DNA of 64,000 bases from Streptomyces parvulus (GTDB lineage: Bacteria; Actinomycetota; Actinomycetes; Streptomycetales; Streptomycetaceae): contig NZ_BMRX01000003.1 in assembly GCF_014648855.1 (NCBI RefSeq), positions 186,001 through 250,000 of the forward strand. The letters run 5' to 3'. This document shows, piece by piece, positions 33,695-42,097 of this stretch (positions within the stretch are counted from its first letter, which is position 1; every line of letters starts with the position of its first letter). The notes under the pieces were generated by a model. It was given only the letters and a program-made list of their open reading frames with translations. It searched no databases and was not told where the DNA came from. Both the position numbers and the translations under genes were made by a program.

Positions 33695-34057
33695 TCAGTC
33701 GCCACCGAGGACGGCGGCCTGCCGGGCGGCGGCCGCCAGCAGGGCGTCGAGCAGGCCGGGGAAGACCGCGTCCAGATCCCCCCTGCGCAGCCCGTTCATC
33801 TTGGCCGTGCCCCGATAGGTCTGCCGCACCACACCGCTCTCGCGCAGCACCCGGAAGTGGTGCGTCGTGGTCGACTTGGTGACCGGCAGGTCGAAGTGCG
33901 AGCAGGAGAACAGCGCGTCGCTGTCGGCGGCGAGGTCCCGCACGATCCGCAGCCGCACCGGATCGGAGAGCGCGTGCAGCACGCCCTCCAGGCGGATCTC
34001 CGCGCGCGTGGGGTGCGGAAGTTCACGGGCGCCCGAGGCGGTGGCGGCGGGGGGCAC
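33695..34057 (-). CDS. ArsR-family (winged HTH) transcriptional regulator
   Basis: A 120-residue regulator: LEGVLHALSDPVRLRIVRDLAADSDALFSCSHFDLPVTKSTTTHHFRVLRESGVVRQTYRGTAKMNGLRRGDLDAVFPGLL. It has one cysteine only, so it is not a metal sensor of the CxC type. It is divergent from the old-yellow-enzyme gene across a 121-base gap with repeated TACGA motifs. That pairing (ArsR plus YqjM-like reductase) suggests control by electrophilic or redox signals. Confidence 0.9.
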   Translation of the reverse strand: MPPAATASGARELPHPTRAEIRLEGVLHALSDPVRLRIVRDLAADSDALFSCSHFDLPVTKSTTTHHFRVLRESGVVRQTYRGTAKMNGLRRGDLDAVFPGLLDALLAAAARQAAVLGGD

Positions 34058-34086
34058 GGCGGCTCCGTTCGTCGAGGGCCTTCATT

Positions 34087-34140
34087 GTACGAGGATCGCC
34101 GTAGTTTGACATCCGCCGTACTACGAGAGCTATCGTACGA
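34087..34140. promoter_or_regulatory. Repeated TACGA / CGCCGTA motifs in the ArsR-oxidoreductase gap
   Basis: GTACGA at 34087-34092 and TCGTACGA at 34133-34140 flank two direct CGCCGTA copies (34097-34103, 34114-34120). TACGA-GAGCTA-TCGTA (34122-34137) is a perfect 5+5 inverted repeat. This clustering in the divergent promoter region is the best candidate for the ArsR operator. Confidence 0.5.
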
Positions 34141-34178
34141 GCTGACCCCGACCCGACACCCCCAGGGAGCAGCCCGCC

Positions 34179-35258
34179 ATGAGCGCCCTCTTCCAGCCTC
34201 TGCACCTGCGCGAGACCACCATCCCGAACCGGGTCTGGATGCCGCCGATGTGCCAGTACTCGGCCGCGCCCGAGGGGCCGCTGGCCGGCGTCCCCGGCGA
34301 CTGGCACTTCGCGCACTACGGCGCACGCGCGGCCGGCGGCACCGGCCTGATCGTGGTGGAGGCCACCGCCGTCACGCCCGAGGGCCGGATCTCCCCGCAG
34401 GACCTGGGGCTGTGGAACGACACCCAGGTCGAGGCGTTCCGCCGGATCACCGACTTCATGCGCTCCCAGGGAACCGTGCCGGCTGTCCAGCTCGCCCACG
34501 CGGGCCGCAAGGCGTCGACCGCTCAGCCCTGGAAGGGCGGAGCCCCGGTGGGACCGGACGCCTACGGCTGGCAGCCGGTCGCCCCGAGCCCGGTGCCGTT
34601 CGACGACCGGCACCCGGTGCCGACCGAGCTGACGGTCCCGCAGATCCGGGAACTGGTGGGCCGGTTCGCGGACGCCGCGCGCCGGGCCCTCGCCGCCGGC
34701 TTCGAGATCGTCGAGCTGCACGGCGCCCACGGCTACCTGATCCACGAGTTCCTGTCGCCCCACTCCAACCACCGCACCGACGCCTACGGCGGCTCGTACG
34801 AGAACCGGTCCCGGTTCGCGCTGGAGGTCGTCGACGCCGTGCGCGAGGTGTGGCCGGACGAGAAGCCGCTGTTCTTCCGCGTCTCGGCCACCGACTGGCT
34901 CGAGGAGGGCGGCTGGACGGCGGAGGAGAGCGTCCGGCTGGCCGGCGACCTCAGGGCCCACGGCGTCGACCTCATCGACGTCTCCACCGGCGGCAACGTC
35001 CCGCGCGTGCGGATCCCGACCGGGCCGGGCTACCAGGTGCCGTTCGCCGCGCGCGTGAAGGCGGAGGCCGGCGTGCCGGTTGCCGCCGTCGGCCTGATCA
35101 CCGAGGTGGAGCAGGCCGAGAAGATCCTGGCCAACGGCGAGGCGGACGCGGTCCTGCTGGGTCGCGAGCTGCTGCGCAACCCGTCCTGGGCGCAGCACGC
35201 GGCGCGTGAGCTGGGCGCGGACCTCCGGATGCCCGACCAGTACGGCTGGGGCATGTGA
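34179..35258 (+). CDS. NADH:flavin oxidoreductase, old yellow enzyme (YqjM-like)
   Basis: A 359-residue FMN TIM barrel. The N-terminal MPPMCQYSA has the Cys25 and Tyr27 typical of the thermophilic-like/YqjM subclass. QLAHAGRKAS, ELHGAHGYLIHEFLSPHSNHRTDAYGGS (His pair) and the FMN-phosphate end LITEVEQAEKILANGEADAVLLGRELLRNP complete it. It reduces activated C=C bonds, nitro compounds or quinones with NADPH. ATG with AGGGAGC upstream. It is probably controlled by the divergent ArsR regulator. Confidence 0.93.
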   Translation: MSALFQPLHLRETTIPNRVWMPPMCQYSAAPEGPLAGVPGDWHFAHYGARAAGGTGLIVVEATAVTPEGRISPQDLGLWNDTQVEAFRRITDFMRSQGTVPAVQLAHAGRKASTAQPWKGGAPVGPDAYGWQPVAPSPVPFDDRHPVPTELTVPQIRELVGRFADAARRALAAGFEIVELHGAHGYLIHEFLSPHSNHRTDAYGGSYENRSRFALEVVDAVREVWPDEKPLFFRVSATDWLEEGGWTAEESVRLAGDLRAHGVDLIDVSTGGNVPRVRIPTGPGYQVPFAARVKAEAGVPVAAVGLITEVEQAEKILANGEADAVLLGRELLRNPSWAQHAARELGADLRMPDQYGWGM

Positions 35259-35269
35259 GTCGGCGCTCC

Positions 35270-35291
35270 GCGGGCGCCGCGCGGCGCCCGC
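35270..35291. terminator. Hairpin terminator between convergent genes
   Basis: GCGGGCGCC-GCGC-GGCGCCCGC is a perfect 9 bp stem with a four-base loop, twelve bases after the oxidoreductase stop and just before the PaaX-type stop. Confidence 0.7.
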
Positions 35292-35310
35292 CCGGCCCGG
35301 TCGGTGCCCC

Positions 35311-36063
35311 TCAGGTCCGGGTGCCGCCCGCCCGGACCCGGCCGGACTGCTCCCGCTGGTACTCCGTGTAGGCCTCCCGCAGGTCCGCACCGGGCCAGTC
35401 GGGCGGGAGCAGTTCCGCCGGAAGTCCCGGGTCGGCCAGCAGATGGCGGACGACGGCCGCGAAGGCGGTGAGGCGGTCGGCCGGCCGTCGCGCGGCGGCG
35501 CCCCGCGTGAGCAGGTCCCGCGCGGTGCGGGACCACGCGTCCAACGGCCACAGGCACGCGGCCAGTTCGGGCGCGGGGCGCTTCGGCCGGGTGACCAGGC
35601 GCTCCGCCACCCCGTCCAGCTCCTCGGGGAGCGGGCGGCGCAGGTTGGCGGGGCGGAGCCAGACGCCTTCCCGGAGTTCCGCGAGGCGCAGGGCGGTCAG
35701 CCGGGTGCGCAGCTCCGCGCGTTCCGCCGGCCCGCGGCCCGTGGCGGTGATCACGAGCGTCTCCCAGTCACCGTCCCACGCGCGGGTGTGCGGGTGTACG
35801 GCCTCGTCCTGGCGCCGCTGGCGTTCCAGCAGCCGCTCGCTGAGCCGGTAGCCGCTCTCCGTGCGCGCCAGGTCGCCGGCGGCGGCCATGCGGCTGAGTG
35901 CCGCGCGCGCCGTGGACGCGCCGACGTCGAAGCCCTCCACGAGCCGCACCAGCTCCCGGACCGGCAACTCCGGCGGATGCGTGCCGAGCAGCAGGCTCAG
36001 CACGACCGACCGCGCGGACAGCGGGCGCAGCGGCGCGCCGCCACCGGCCTCGGAACCGTTCAT
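35311..36063 (-). CDS. PaaX-family transcriptional regulator
   Basis: A 250-residue protein with the PaaX plan: N-terminal winged HTH (RSVVLSLLLGTHPPELPVRELVRLVEGFDVGASTARAALSRMAAAGDLARTESGYRLSERL), central Cas2-like domain (WDGDWETLVITATGRGPAERAELRTRLTALRLAELREGVWLRPANL) and a C-terminal helical domain. PaaX proteins respond to acyl-CoA or aryl-CoA thioesters. It is divergent from the AidB-type acyl-CoA dehydrogenase, with a long perfect inverted repeat between, so it most likely represses that gene until a CoA ester binds. Confidence 0.92.
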   Translation of the reverse strand: MNGSEAGGGAPLRPLSARSVVLSLLLGTHPPELPVRELVRLVEGFDVGASTARAALSRMAAAGDLARTESGYRLSERLLERQRRQDEAVHPHTRAWDGDWETLVITATGRGPAERAELRTRLTALRLAELREGVWLRPANLRRPLPEELDGVAERLVTRPKRPAPELAACLWPLDAWSRTARDLLTRGAAARRPADRLTAFAAVVRHLLADPGLPAELLPPDWPGADLREAYTEYQREQSGRVRAGGTRT

Positions 36064-36124
36064 CCGCTCATCCGCGCGGGCGCGTGTCGTCCGTCCACAT
36101 GAGCACGTACTGTACGCACGCCCT

Positions 36125-36168
36125 GAGTGTTGCACTATTGCTGCGGTCGTAGCGAGGGTGCAACACTC
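36125..36168. promoter_or_regulatory. Perfect 11 bp inverted repeat, candidate PaaX operator
   Basis: GAGTGTTGCAC (36125-36135) and GTGCAACACTC (36158-36168) are exact complements separated by 22 bases, so their centres are 33 bases apart (about three helical turns). The right arm ends five bases before the aidB-type ATG and covers its ribosome site; the left arm is 62 bases from the PaaX start. Widely spaced arms are typical of PaaX sites. Confidence 0.75.
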
Positions 36169-36173
36169 GGGGC

Positions 36174-37919
36174 ATGACGACACTCGCGCAGGAGCCGTAC
36201 GAGGAATCCGAGGAGCACGAGGCGTACGGGGCGTACGGGGCGTACGAGGCGTACGGGGCGTACGGGGAGGGCGCCGGTCGCCCCCGTGGGTACGCCACGC
36301 ACGACGTCGCCAACCAGCCCCCGCCCCTCGCCCCCTACGACGCCTCCGACGACCCGGCCCTGCTGGAGGGGCTGCGGCGGGAGGGCGCCGGGTGGGCCGA
36401 GGACGGGCTGCGGCGGCTGGGGCTGCGGGCCGGCAGCGCGCAGGCCCAGGAGTGGGGCGACCTGGCCAACCGCCACGAGCCGGTGCTGCGCACCCACGAC
36501 CGGTACGGCAACCGGGTCGACGAGGTCGAATACCACCCGAGCTGGCACCACCTGCTGCGCGCGGCGGTCGCCGAGGGGCTGGCGGGGGCACCCTGGGCGG
36601 ACGACCGGCCCGGCGCCCATGTGGCGCGCACGGCGGGCGGACTGGTGTGGGGCCACACCGAGGCGGGCCACGGGTGCCCCACGTCGATGACGTACGCCGC
36701 CGTCCCGGCGCTGCGCGCGACACCGGAGCTGGCCGAGGTCTACGAGCCGCTGCTCACCGCCCGGGAGTACGAACCGGCGCTGCGCACGCCCACGGAGAAG
36801 CGCGGGCTGCTGGCCGGGATGGGGATGACCGAGAAACAGGGCGGATCGGACGTCCGCACGAACACCACCACGGCCACCCCGACCGCCGAGCCCGGCGTCT
36901 ACACGCTGCGCGGCCACAAGTGGTTCACGTCGGCCCCGATGTCCGACGTGTTCCTGGTGCTGGCCCAGGCGCCCGAAGGGCTGTCGTGCTTCCTGGTGCC
37001 GCGCGTGCTGCCGGACGGCACCCGCAACACGTTCCGCATCCAGCGGCTGAAGGACAAGCTCGGCAACCGGTCCAACGCCTCCTCCGAGCCCGAGTTCGAC
37101 GGCACCGTCGCCTGGCTGGTCGGCCCCGAGGGCCGGGGCGTGAAGACGATCATTGAGATGGTCAACTGCACGCGTCTGGACTGCGTGATGTCCTCGGCGA
37201 CCCTGATGCGCAAGACGCTGGTCGAGGCCGGTCACCACGTACGGCACCGCACCGCCTTCGGCGCCCGGCTCGTGGACCAGCCGCTGATGCGCAACGTGCT
37301 GGCCGACCTGGCGCTGGAGTCCGAGGCCGCGACGGCCCTCACCCTGCGGCTGGCGGGCGCGGCGGACCGGGCGGTGCGCGGGGACACCGCGGAGGCGGCG
37401 TTCCGCAGGATCGCGACCGCCGTCGGCAAGTACTGGGTGACCAAGCGCGGACCGGCGTTCACGGCGGAGGCCCTGGAGTGCCTCGGCGGCAACGGCTACG
37501 TGGAGGAGTCGGGCATGCCCCGCCACTACCGCGAGGCACCGCTGCTGTCCATCTGGGAGGGCTCGGGGAACGTCAACGCCCTCGACGTCCTGCGGGCGCT
37601 GGGCCGCTCCCCCGCCACCGCGCACGCCCTGTTCGCGGAACTCGCCCTCGCCCGCGGGGCGGACGCCCGCCTGGACGCGGCGGTGGCCCGGCTGGAGACG
37701 GGACTGACCGGGGCCTCGGAGACCGGCGCCCGCCGGCTGGTGGAGCTGATGGCCCTGACCCTGCAGGCTTCCCTGCTGGTCCGGCACGCGCCGCCCGCCG
37801 TCGCGGACGCCTTCTGCGCGACGCGGCTCGGCGGCGACTGGGGACACGCCTTCGGCACGCTGCCGGACTCCGCCGACCTCGACGGCGTCCTGGCGCGGGC
37901 GCTGCCGGCGGCCGACTAG
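36174..37919 (+). CDS. aidB: AidB-type acyl-CoA dehydrogenase
   Basis: A 581-residue protein aligning with E. coli AidB: HDVANQPPPL near the start, REGAGWAEDGLRRLG, GMGMTEKQGGSDVRTNTT, HKWFTSAPMSDVFLVLAQ, RLKDKLGNRSNASSEPEF, the arginine-rich acyl-pocket region and ECLGGNGYVEESGMPRHYREAP with IWEGSGN. AidB binds FAD and DNA and is tied to the alkylation response in E. coli; its true substrate is unresolved. The first ~32 residues are acidic followed by AYG repeats, absent from E. coli AidB. It is controlled, by inference, through the PaaX inverted repeat. Confidence 0.92.
   Translation: MTTLAQEPYEESEEHEAYGAYGAYEAYGAYGEGAGRPRGYATHDVANQPPPLAPYDASDDPALLEGLRREGAGWAEDGLRRLGLRAGSAQAQEWGDLANRHEPVLRTHDRYGNRVDEVEYHPSWHHLLRAAVAEGLAGAPWADDRPGAHVARTAGGLVWGHTEAGHGCPTSMTYAAVPALRATPELAEVYEPLLTAREYEPALRTPTEKRGLLAGMGMTEKQGGSDVRTNTTTATPTAEPGVYTLRGHKWFTSAPMSDVFLVLAQAPEGLSCFLVPRVLPDGTRNTFRIQRLKDKLGNRSNASSEPEFDGTVAWLVGPEGRGVKTIIEMVNCTRLDCVMSSATLMRKTLVEAGHHVRHRTAFGARLVDQPLMRNVLADLALESEAATALTLRLAGAADRAVRGDTAEAAFRRIATAVGKYWVTKRGPAFTAEALECLGGNGYVEESGMPRHYREAPLLSIWEGSGNVNALDVLRALGRSPATAHALFAELALARGADARLDAAVARLETGLTGASETGARRLVELMALTLQASLLVRHAPPAVADAFCATRLGGDWGHAFGTLPDSADLDGVLARALPAAD
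36222..36266 (+). repeat. Five tandem 9 bp repeats inside the aidB-type gene
   Basis: GCGTACGGG occurs five times in register (third copy GCGTACGAG), encoding Ala-Tyr-Gly repeats in the N-terminal extension. Copy number could vary by slippage in frame without breaking the gene. Confidence 0.9.
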
Positions 37920-38094
37920 CCGGAGGGTCGGGTTCCGGACGGGGCCCGGCTTCTTCGCGGGCCGGGTGAGAACTCCGCATCACCGCTGCGACCTGCGACG
38001 ACGTCGACTCCAGAGGTGACTGTCAGTGGCTGGGTGCAGACTGGCCCGTGTCCGAGACAAAGGCGTCGACGAGGACGCCGCGGAGGTGATCGGC

Positions 38095-39189
38095 ATGACC
38101 GAGGTTCTGCTCGCCGTGGGCACCCGAAAAGGCCTGTTCATCGGGCGCCGGCGGGGTGGCGCCTGGGAGTTCGACGAGAGCCCGTACTTCAACGCCCAGG
38201 CGGTCTACTCCGTCGCCCTCGACCTCCGCGGCGGCACCCCCCGCCTGCTGGCCGGCGGGGACAGCGCGCACTGGGGCCCGTCCGTCTTCCACTCGGACGA
38301 CCTGGGCCGCACCTGGACCGAACCGAGCGCTCCGGCCGTCAAGTTCCCCAAGGACACCGGCGCCTCGCTGGAGCGGGTCTGGCAGCTGCACCCGGCCGCC
38401 GCCGAACCGGACGTGGTCTACGCCGGGACCGAACCGGCGGCGCTGTACCGCTCGGAGGACCGCGGCGAGAGCTTCGAACTGGTCCGGCCCCTGTGGGAGC
38501 ACCCCACCCGGTCCCAGTGGGTGCCGGGCGGCGGCGGGGAGGGGCTGCACACCGTCCTCACCGACCGTCGCGACCCGGGGTCGGTGACGGTCGCCGTGTC
38601 GACCGCCGGCGTGTTCCGCACCGCCGACGGCGGCGCCAGCTGGGAGCCGTCCAACTCCGGTGTCTCCGCGGTCTTCCTGCCGGACCCCGACCCCGAGTTC
38701 GGACAGTGCGTGCACAAGGTCGCACGGGACGCGGCCAATCCGGACCGCCTGTACCTGCAGAACCACTGGGGGGTGTACCGCAGCGACGACGCCGGTTCCC
38801 ACTGGACGGACATCGGCGAGGGCCTGCCCTCCACCTTCGGTTTCGCCGTGGCCGCCCACCCGCACCGCGGCGACACGGCGTACGTCTTCCCGATCAACGC
38901 CGACGCCGACCGGGTGCCCGCGGACCGGCGCTGCCGCGTCTTCCGCACCTCGGACGCGGGGAAGAGCTGGGAGCCGCTGTCCCGGGGCCTGCCCGCGGAG
39001 GACCACTACGGCACGGTGCTGCGCGACGCCCTGTGCACGGACGACGCGGAGGGCGCGGAAGGGTCGGGCGTGTACTTCGGCAACCGCAACGGCGAGGTGT
39101 TCGCGTCGGACGACGACGGCGACAGCTGGCGGCAGTTGGCCTCCCACCTGCCGGACGTGCTGTGCGTGCGGGCCGCGGTCCTGGCGTGA
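38095..39189 (+). CDS. BNR/sialidase-like beta-propeller protein
   Basis: A 364-residue cytoplasmic-looking propeller (no signal peptide) with repeated Asp-box type motifs: [44 protein letters not shown] and SDDDGDSWR. These are the S/T-x-D-x-G-x-x-W/F signatures of the sialidase/VPS10 superfamily. No catalytic sialidase arginine triad is obvious, so it is called a glycosyl hydrolase-like protein only by fold. The ATG is fixed by GGAGGTGAT directly upstream. Confidence 0.85.
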   Translation: MTEVLLAVGTRKGLFIGRRRGGAWEFDESPYFNAQAVYSVALDLRGGTPRLLAGGDSAHWGPSVFHSDDLGRTWTEPSAPAVKFPKDTGASLERVWQLHPAAAEPDVVYAGTEPAALYRSEDRGESFELVRPLWEHPTRSQWVPGGGGEGLHTVLTDRRDPGSVTVAVSTAGVFRTADGGASWEPSNSGVSAVFLPDPDPEFGQCVHKVARDAANPDRLYLQNHWGVYRSDDAGSHWTDIGEGLPSTFGFAVAAHPHRGDTAYVFPINADADRVPADRRCRVFRTSDAGKSWEPLSRGLPAEDHYGTVLRDALCTDDAEGAEGSGVYFGNRNGEVFASDDDGDSWRQLASHLPDVLCVRAAVLA

Positions 39190-39259
39190 ACCGGGTGGGG
39201 GGATCCGGCCTTGGCCACCGCTTGATCGGCGTCACCCGGACGGCAGTAGGGTGACGCCC

Positions 39260-39937
39260 GTGGCACCACGACCCTTGAATGAAATCGTCGAAGCGGGCTG
39301 GGCGAAGGCGCTGGAACCCGTCGCCGGGCGGATCACCTCGATGGGTGAGTTCCTGCGCGCGGAGATCGCCGCCGGACGCACCTACCTCCCGGCCGGGGCC
39401 AACGTCCTGCGGGCCTTCCAGCAGCCCTTCGACGACGTCCGGGTCCTGATCGTCGGACAGGACCCGTACCCGACCCCGGGGCACGCCGTGGGGCTGTCGT
39501 TCTCGGTCGCGCCCGAGGTGCGTCCGCTGCCCGGCAGCCTCCTCAACATCTTCCGGGAGCTGAACACCGACCTGAATCTGCCGCAGCCCTCCAACGGCGA
39601 CCTGACGCCGTGGACCCGGCAGGGCGTGCTGCTCCTCAACAGGGCGCTCACCACCGCCCCGCGCAAGCCCGCCGCCCACCGCGGCAAGGGCTGGGAGGAG
39701 GTCACCGAGCAGGCGATACGGGCCCTGGCGGCACGCGGCAAGCCGATGGTGTCCATCCTCTGGGGCCGCGACGCCCGCAACCTGCGGCCGCTCCTCGGCG
39801 ACCTCCCGGCCCTGGAGTCCGCGCACCCGTCGCCGATGTCGGCGGACCGGGGGTTCTTCGGCTCCCGCCCGTTCAGCCGGGCCAATGACCTGCTGGTGCG
39901 GCTCGGGGGTCAACCGGTCGACTGGCGGCTGCCGTGA
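39260..39937 (+). CDS. ung: Uracil-DNA glycosylase, family 1, atypical motif
   Basis: A 225-residue Ung: water-activating motif [19 protein letters not shown] (Asp68), [48 protein letters not shown] and the DNA-intercalation loop [18 protein letters not shown]. The usual GQDPYH reads GQDPYP here and HPSPLS reads HPSPMS; I recall streptomycetes having a second, more canonical Ung. It excises uracil from DNA in base excision repair. The GTG at 39260 has AGGG eight bases before. The kinase gene overlaps its stop. Confidence 0.93.
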   Translation: MAPRPLNEIVEAGWAKALEPVAGRITSMGEFLRAEIAAGRTYLPAGANVLRAFQQPFDDVRVLIVGQDPYPTPGHAVGLSFSVAPEVRPLPGSLLNIFRELNTDLNLPQPSNGDLTPWTRQGVLLLNRALTTAPRKPAAHRGKGWEEVTEQAIRALAARGKPMVSILWGRDARNLRPLLGDLPALESAHPSPMSADRGFFGSRPFSRANDLLVRLGGQPVDWRLP

Positions 39938-40911
39938 GCGGCTTCCTGGCCGTGGACTCCGGCGGCTCGGGTCTGCGCGTCGTCGTGGGGGCCGCCGGTG
40001 CCGAGGGGCGCGGCCCGCTCGGCCGCCGCGCGTCGCGGGAGCCCGTGCGGACCGGGCCGCGCGGCATCGAGCCGGACCATCTGCTGGCGCAGCTGCTGCC
40101 CATGGCGCGGGCCCTGACCGCCGAGACCGGCGTGGACCGGCTGGGCACCGTCGTGGTCGGAGCCGCCGGGATGGCGACCCTCGGCGACGCCCTGCGCGCC
40201 GAGTTGCCGGGCGCGCTCGCCCGGGAACTGGGAGCGCGCCGGATCGCCCTGGCCGCCGACGCGGTGACCGCCTACGTCGGCGCCCTCGGCCCGCGGGCCG
40301 GCGCGGTCGTGGCCGCCGGGACCGGTCTGATCGCGACGGGCACCGACCTGACCCGCTGGCGCCGCGCCGACGGCTGGGGGCATCTGCTCGGCGACTGCGG
40401 CGGCGGCGCGTGGATCGGGCGGGCCGGTCTGGAGGCGGCCCTGCGCGCCCACGACGGGCGGGAGGGCGGCTCCGCGGCCCTGCTGGCCCGGGCCCAGGAG
40501 CGCTTCGGCCCGGCGGCGGGCATCCCCGGGCAGCTCTACCCGCGCACCGACCGCCCCGCCGTCCTGGCCTCCTTCGCACCGGACGTGGGCGCCTGCGCAC
40601 CCGGCGACCCCGTGGCCGACGGCATCCTGCGGGCCGCCGCCGCCCACATGGCCGACTCGGCCGCCGCGGTCTGCCCGCGGGGCGGGGAGCCCCTCATCGC
40701 CGTCACCGGCGGCCTGCTGAAGCTGGGCGACCCCCTCGTCGTACCGCTGGAGGAGGAGCTGGCGAAGCGGCTGCCGCAGGCCCGGCGGACGGCCGCGGAG
40801 GGTGATCCGCTGGACGGATCGGTCCGGATCGCCCGCGACCTGGCGGTCGATGCGCTCACCCTGCCCGGTGATGAGGGGATGCTGTGGGTGCGGACCGCCG
40901 GCGACGGCTGA
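39934..40911 (+). CDS. BadF/BadG-type ATPase, N-acetylglucosamine kinase-like
   Basis: A 325-residue protein of the ASKHA fold: phosphate loop [16 protein letters not shown] (about 4-19), [40 protein letters not shown] (NAG kinase signature) and [12 protein letters not shown]. It should phosphorylate an amino sugar. The GTG start overlaps the Ung stop (GTGA), so a DNA repair enzyme and a sugar kinase are translationally coupled, an odd pairing that may only reflect gene packing. Confidence 0.9.
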   Translation: MSGFLAVDSGGSGLRVVVGAAGAEGRGPLGRRASREPVRTGPRGIEPDHLLAQLLPMARALTAETGVDRLGTVVVGAAGMATLGDALRAELPGALARELGARRIALAADAVTAYVGALGPRAGAVVAAGTGLIATGTDLTRWRRADGWGHLLGDCGGGAWIGRAGLEAALRAHDGREGGSAALLARAQERFGPAAGIPGQLYPRTDRPAVLASFAPDVGACAPGDPVADGILRAAAAHMADSAAAVCPRGGEPLIAVTGGLLKLGDPLVVPLEEELAKRLPQARRTAAEGDPLDGSVRIARDLAVDALTLPGDEGMLWVRTAGDG

Positions 40912-41048
40912 GAACCGTCCGCCGGCGAGGTGAATCGTGCCGATGTCGGCCGATCCGTACATCACTCATCAGACAAAACCGGACGGATACCGCTCACCTG
41001 CACCCTCCCCGAACAGGGAAACCCCGGAAACCAGTAACATGCGGCGCC

Positions 41049-41972
41049 ATGAGCTCCCCCACTGGGCCCGCGTCCGGCCTGCCAGTACGAATGCCGCGCC
41101 CCCGCCAGCCGGGACGGCACCGCCGCCCCGAACCCCTGGTGGCTCCCGAGGGCGCGCCCGCGCTCGTCCTCGCGGTCCCGGGCACGCCCAGTAGCGCCAC
41201 CCGAAGCCTCGCCGACGAGGTCATCAGCATCGCCCGCTCCGAGCTTCCCGGCCTCGACGCCCGGGTCGGACACCTCGACGGGGACGACGCCGAGTTCCCC
41301 TCGCTGTCCGCCGTGCTCGTGAGCGCCGCCGAGGAGCGCGCCGCCCGCTTCGAGCAGGCGCGCGCCGCCGGCCTGGACGTCAAGGAGCCCGACGGCCCCG
41401 TCGCGGTCGTCGTGCCGCTGCTCGCCGGTCCGGACAACTCGCTGCTGCGCCGGATCCGCCAGGCCGTGATGGACAGCAGGATCGCCGCCGAGCTGACCGA
41501 CGTGCTCGGCCCGCACCCGCTGCTCGCCGAGGGCCTGCACGTGCGGCTCTCCGAGGCCGGGCTGGCCCGCGCCGACCGCGCCAGGCTGTTCACCGTGGCG
41601 ACCGCCGCCGACGGCATCATCCTGGCCTCCGTGGGCGGTGACGAGGCGGTGCAGGCGGCCGGCATCACCGGCATGCTGCTCGCCGCGCGCCTCGCCGTGC
41701 CGGTGATCGCGGCCGCGCTGGACGAGGAGGGCTCGATCGCCTCCGTCGCCGAGCAGCTGCGTTCCTCCGGCTCCCAGCAGCTGGCGCTCGCGCCCTACCT
41801 GATCGGCCCGGAGATCGAGGCCTCCGTGCTGGAGGAGGCGGCCAAGGAGGCGGGCTGCGCCACCGCCGAGCCGCTCGGCCCGTACCCGGCGATCGGCAAG
41901 CTGGCGCTGGCCAAGTACACGACGGCGCTCGGCATCTCGCCGCAGCAGCCGCAGGGCACACCCGTCCGCTGA
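41049..41972 (+). CDS. CbiX / sirohydrochlorin chelatase-like protein
   Basis: A 307-residue protein with an arginine/proline-rich N-terminus and two CbiX-like halves: PALVLAVPGTPSSATRSLADEV...HLDGDDAEFPSLSAVL and VAVVVPLLAGPDNSLLRRIRQAV...LAPYLIGPEIEASVLEEAAKEAG. The classical HGS metal-binding motif at the first strand is replaced by VPGTP, so chelatase activity is doubtful. No sirohaem or cobalamin genes adjoin it. 40912-41048 holds only its promoter area. Confidence 0.75.
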   Translation: MSSPTGPASGLPVRMPRPRQPGRHRRPEPLVAPEGAPALVLAVPGTPSSATRSLADEVISIARSELPGLDARVGHLDGDDAEFPSLSAVLVSAAEERAARFEQARAAGLDVKEPDGPVAVVVPLLAGPDNSLLRRIRQAVMDSRIAAELTDVLGPHPLLAEGLHVRLSEAGLARADRARLFTVATAADGIILASVGGDEAVQAAGITGMLLAARLAVPVIAAALDEEGSIASVAEQLRSSGSQQLALAPYLIGPEIEASVLEEAAKEAGCATAEPLGPYPAIGKLALAKYTTALGISPQQPQGTPVR

Positions 41973-42032
41973 CGCGCCGCCGCCCGCCCGGACGCGGGCG
42001 GCCGGACCCGGCGGCACGGCACCCAGGGAGGC

Positions 42033-42068
42033 CGAAGGGCCCGCTCCGCACCCGGAGCGGGCCCTTCG
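42033..42068. terminator. Strong hairpin terminator between convergent genes
   Basis: A perfect 16 bp stem: CGAAGGGCCCGCTCCG (42033-42048), loop CACC, complement (42053-42068). It lies between the CbiX-like stop and the lactonase stop and can act on both strands. Confidence 0.85.
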
Positions 42069-42097
42069 CCGTCCCGTGCCGCCGTGCCGCGGCCCCG

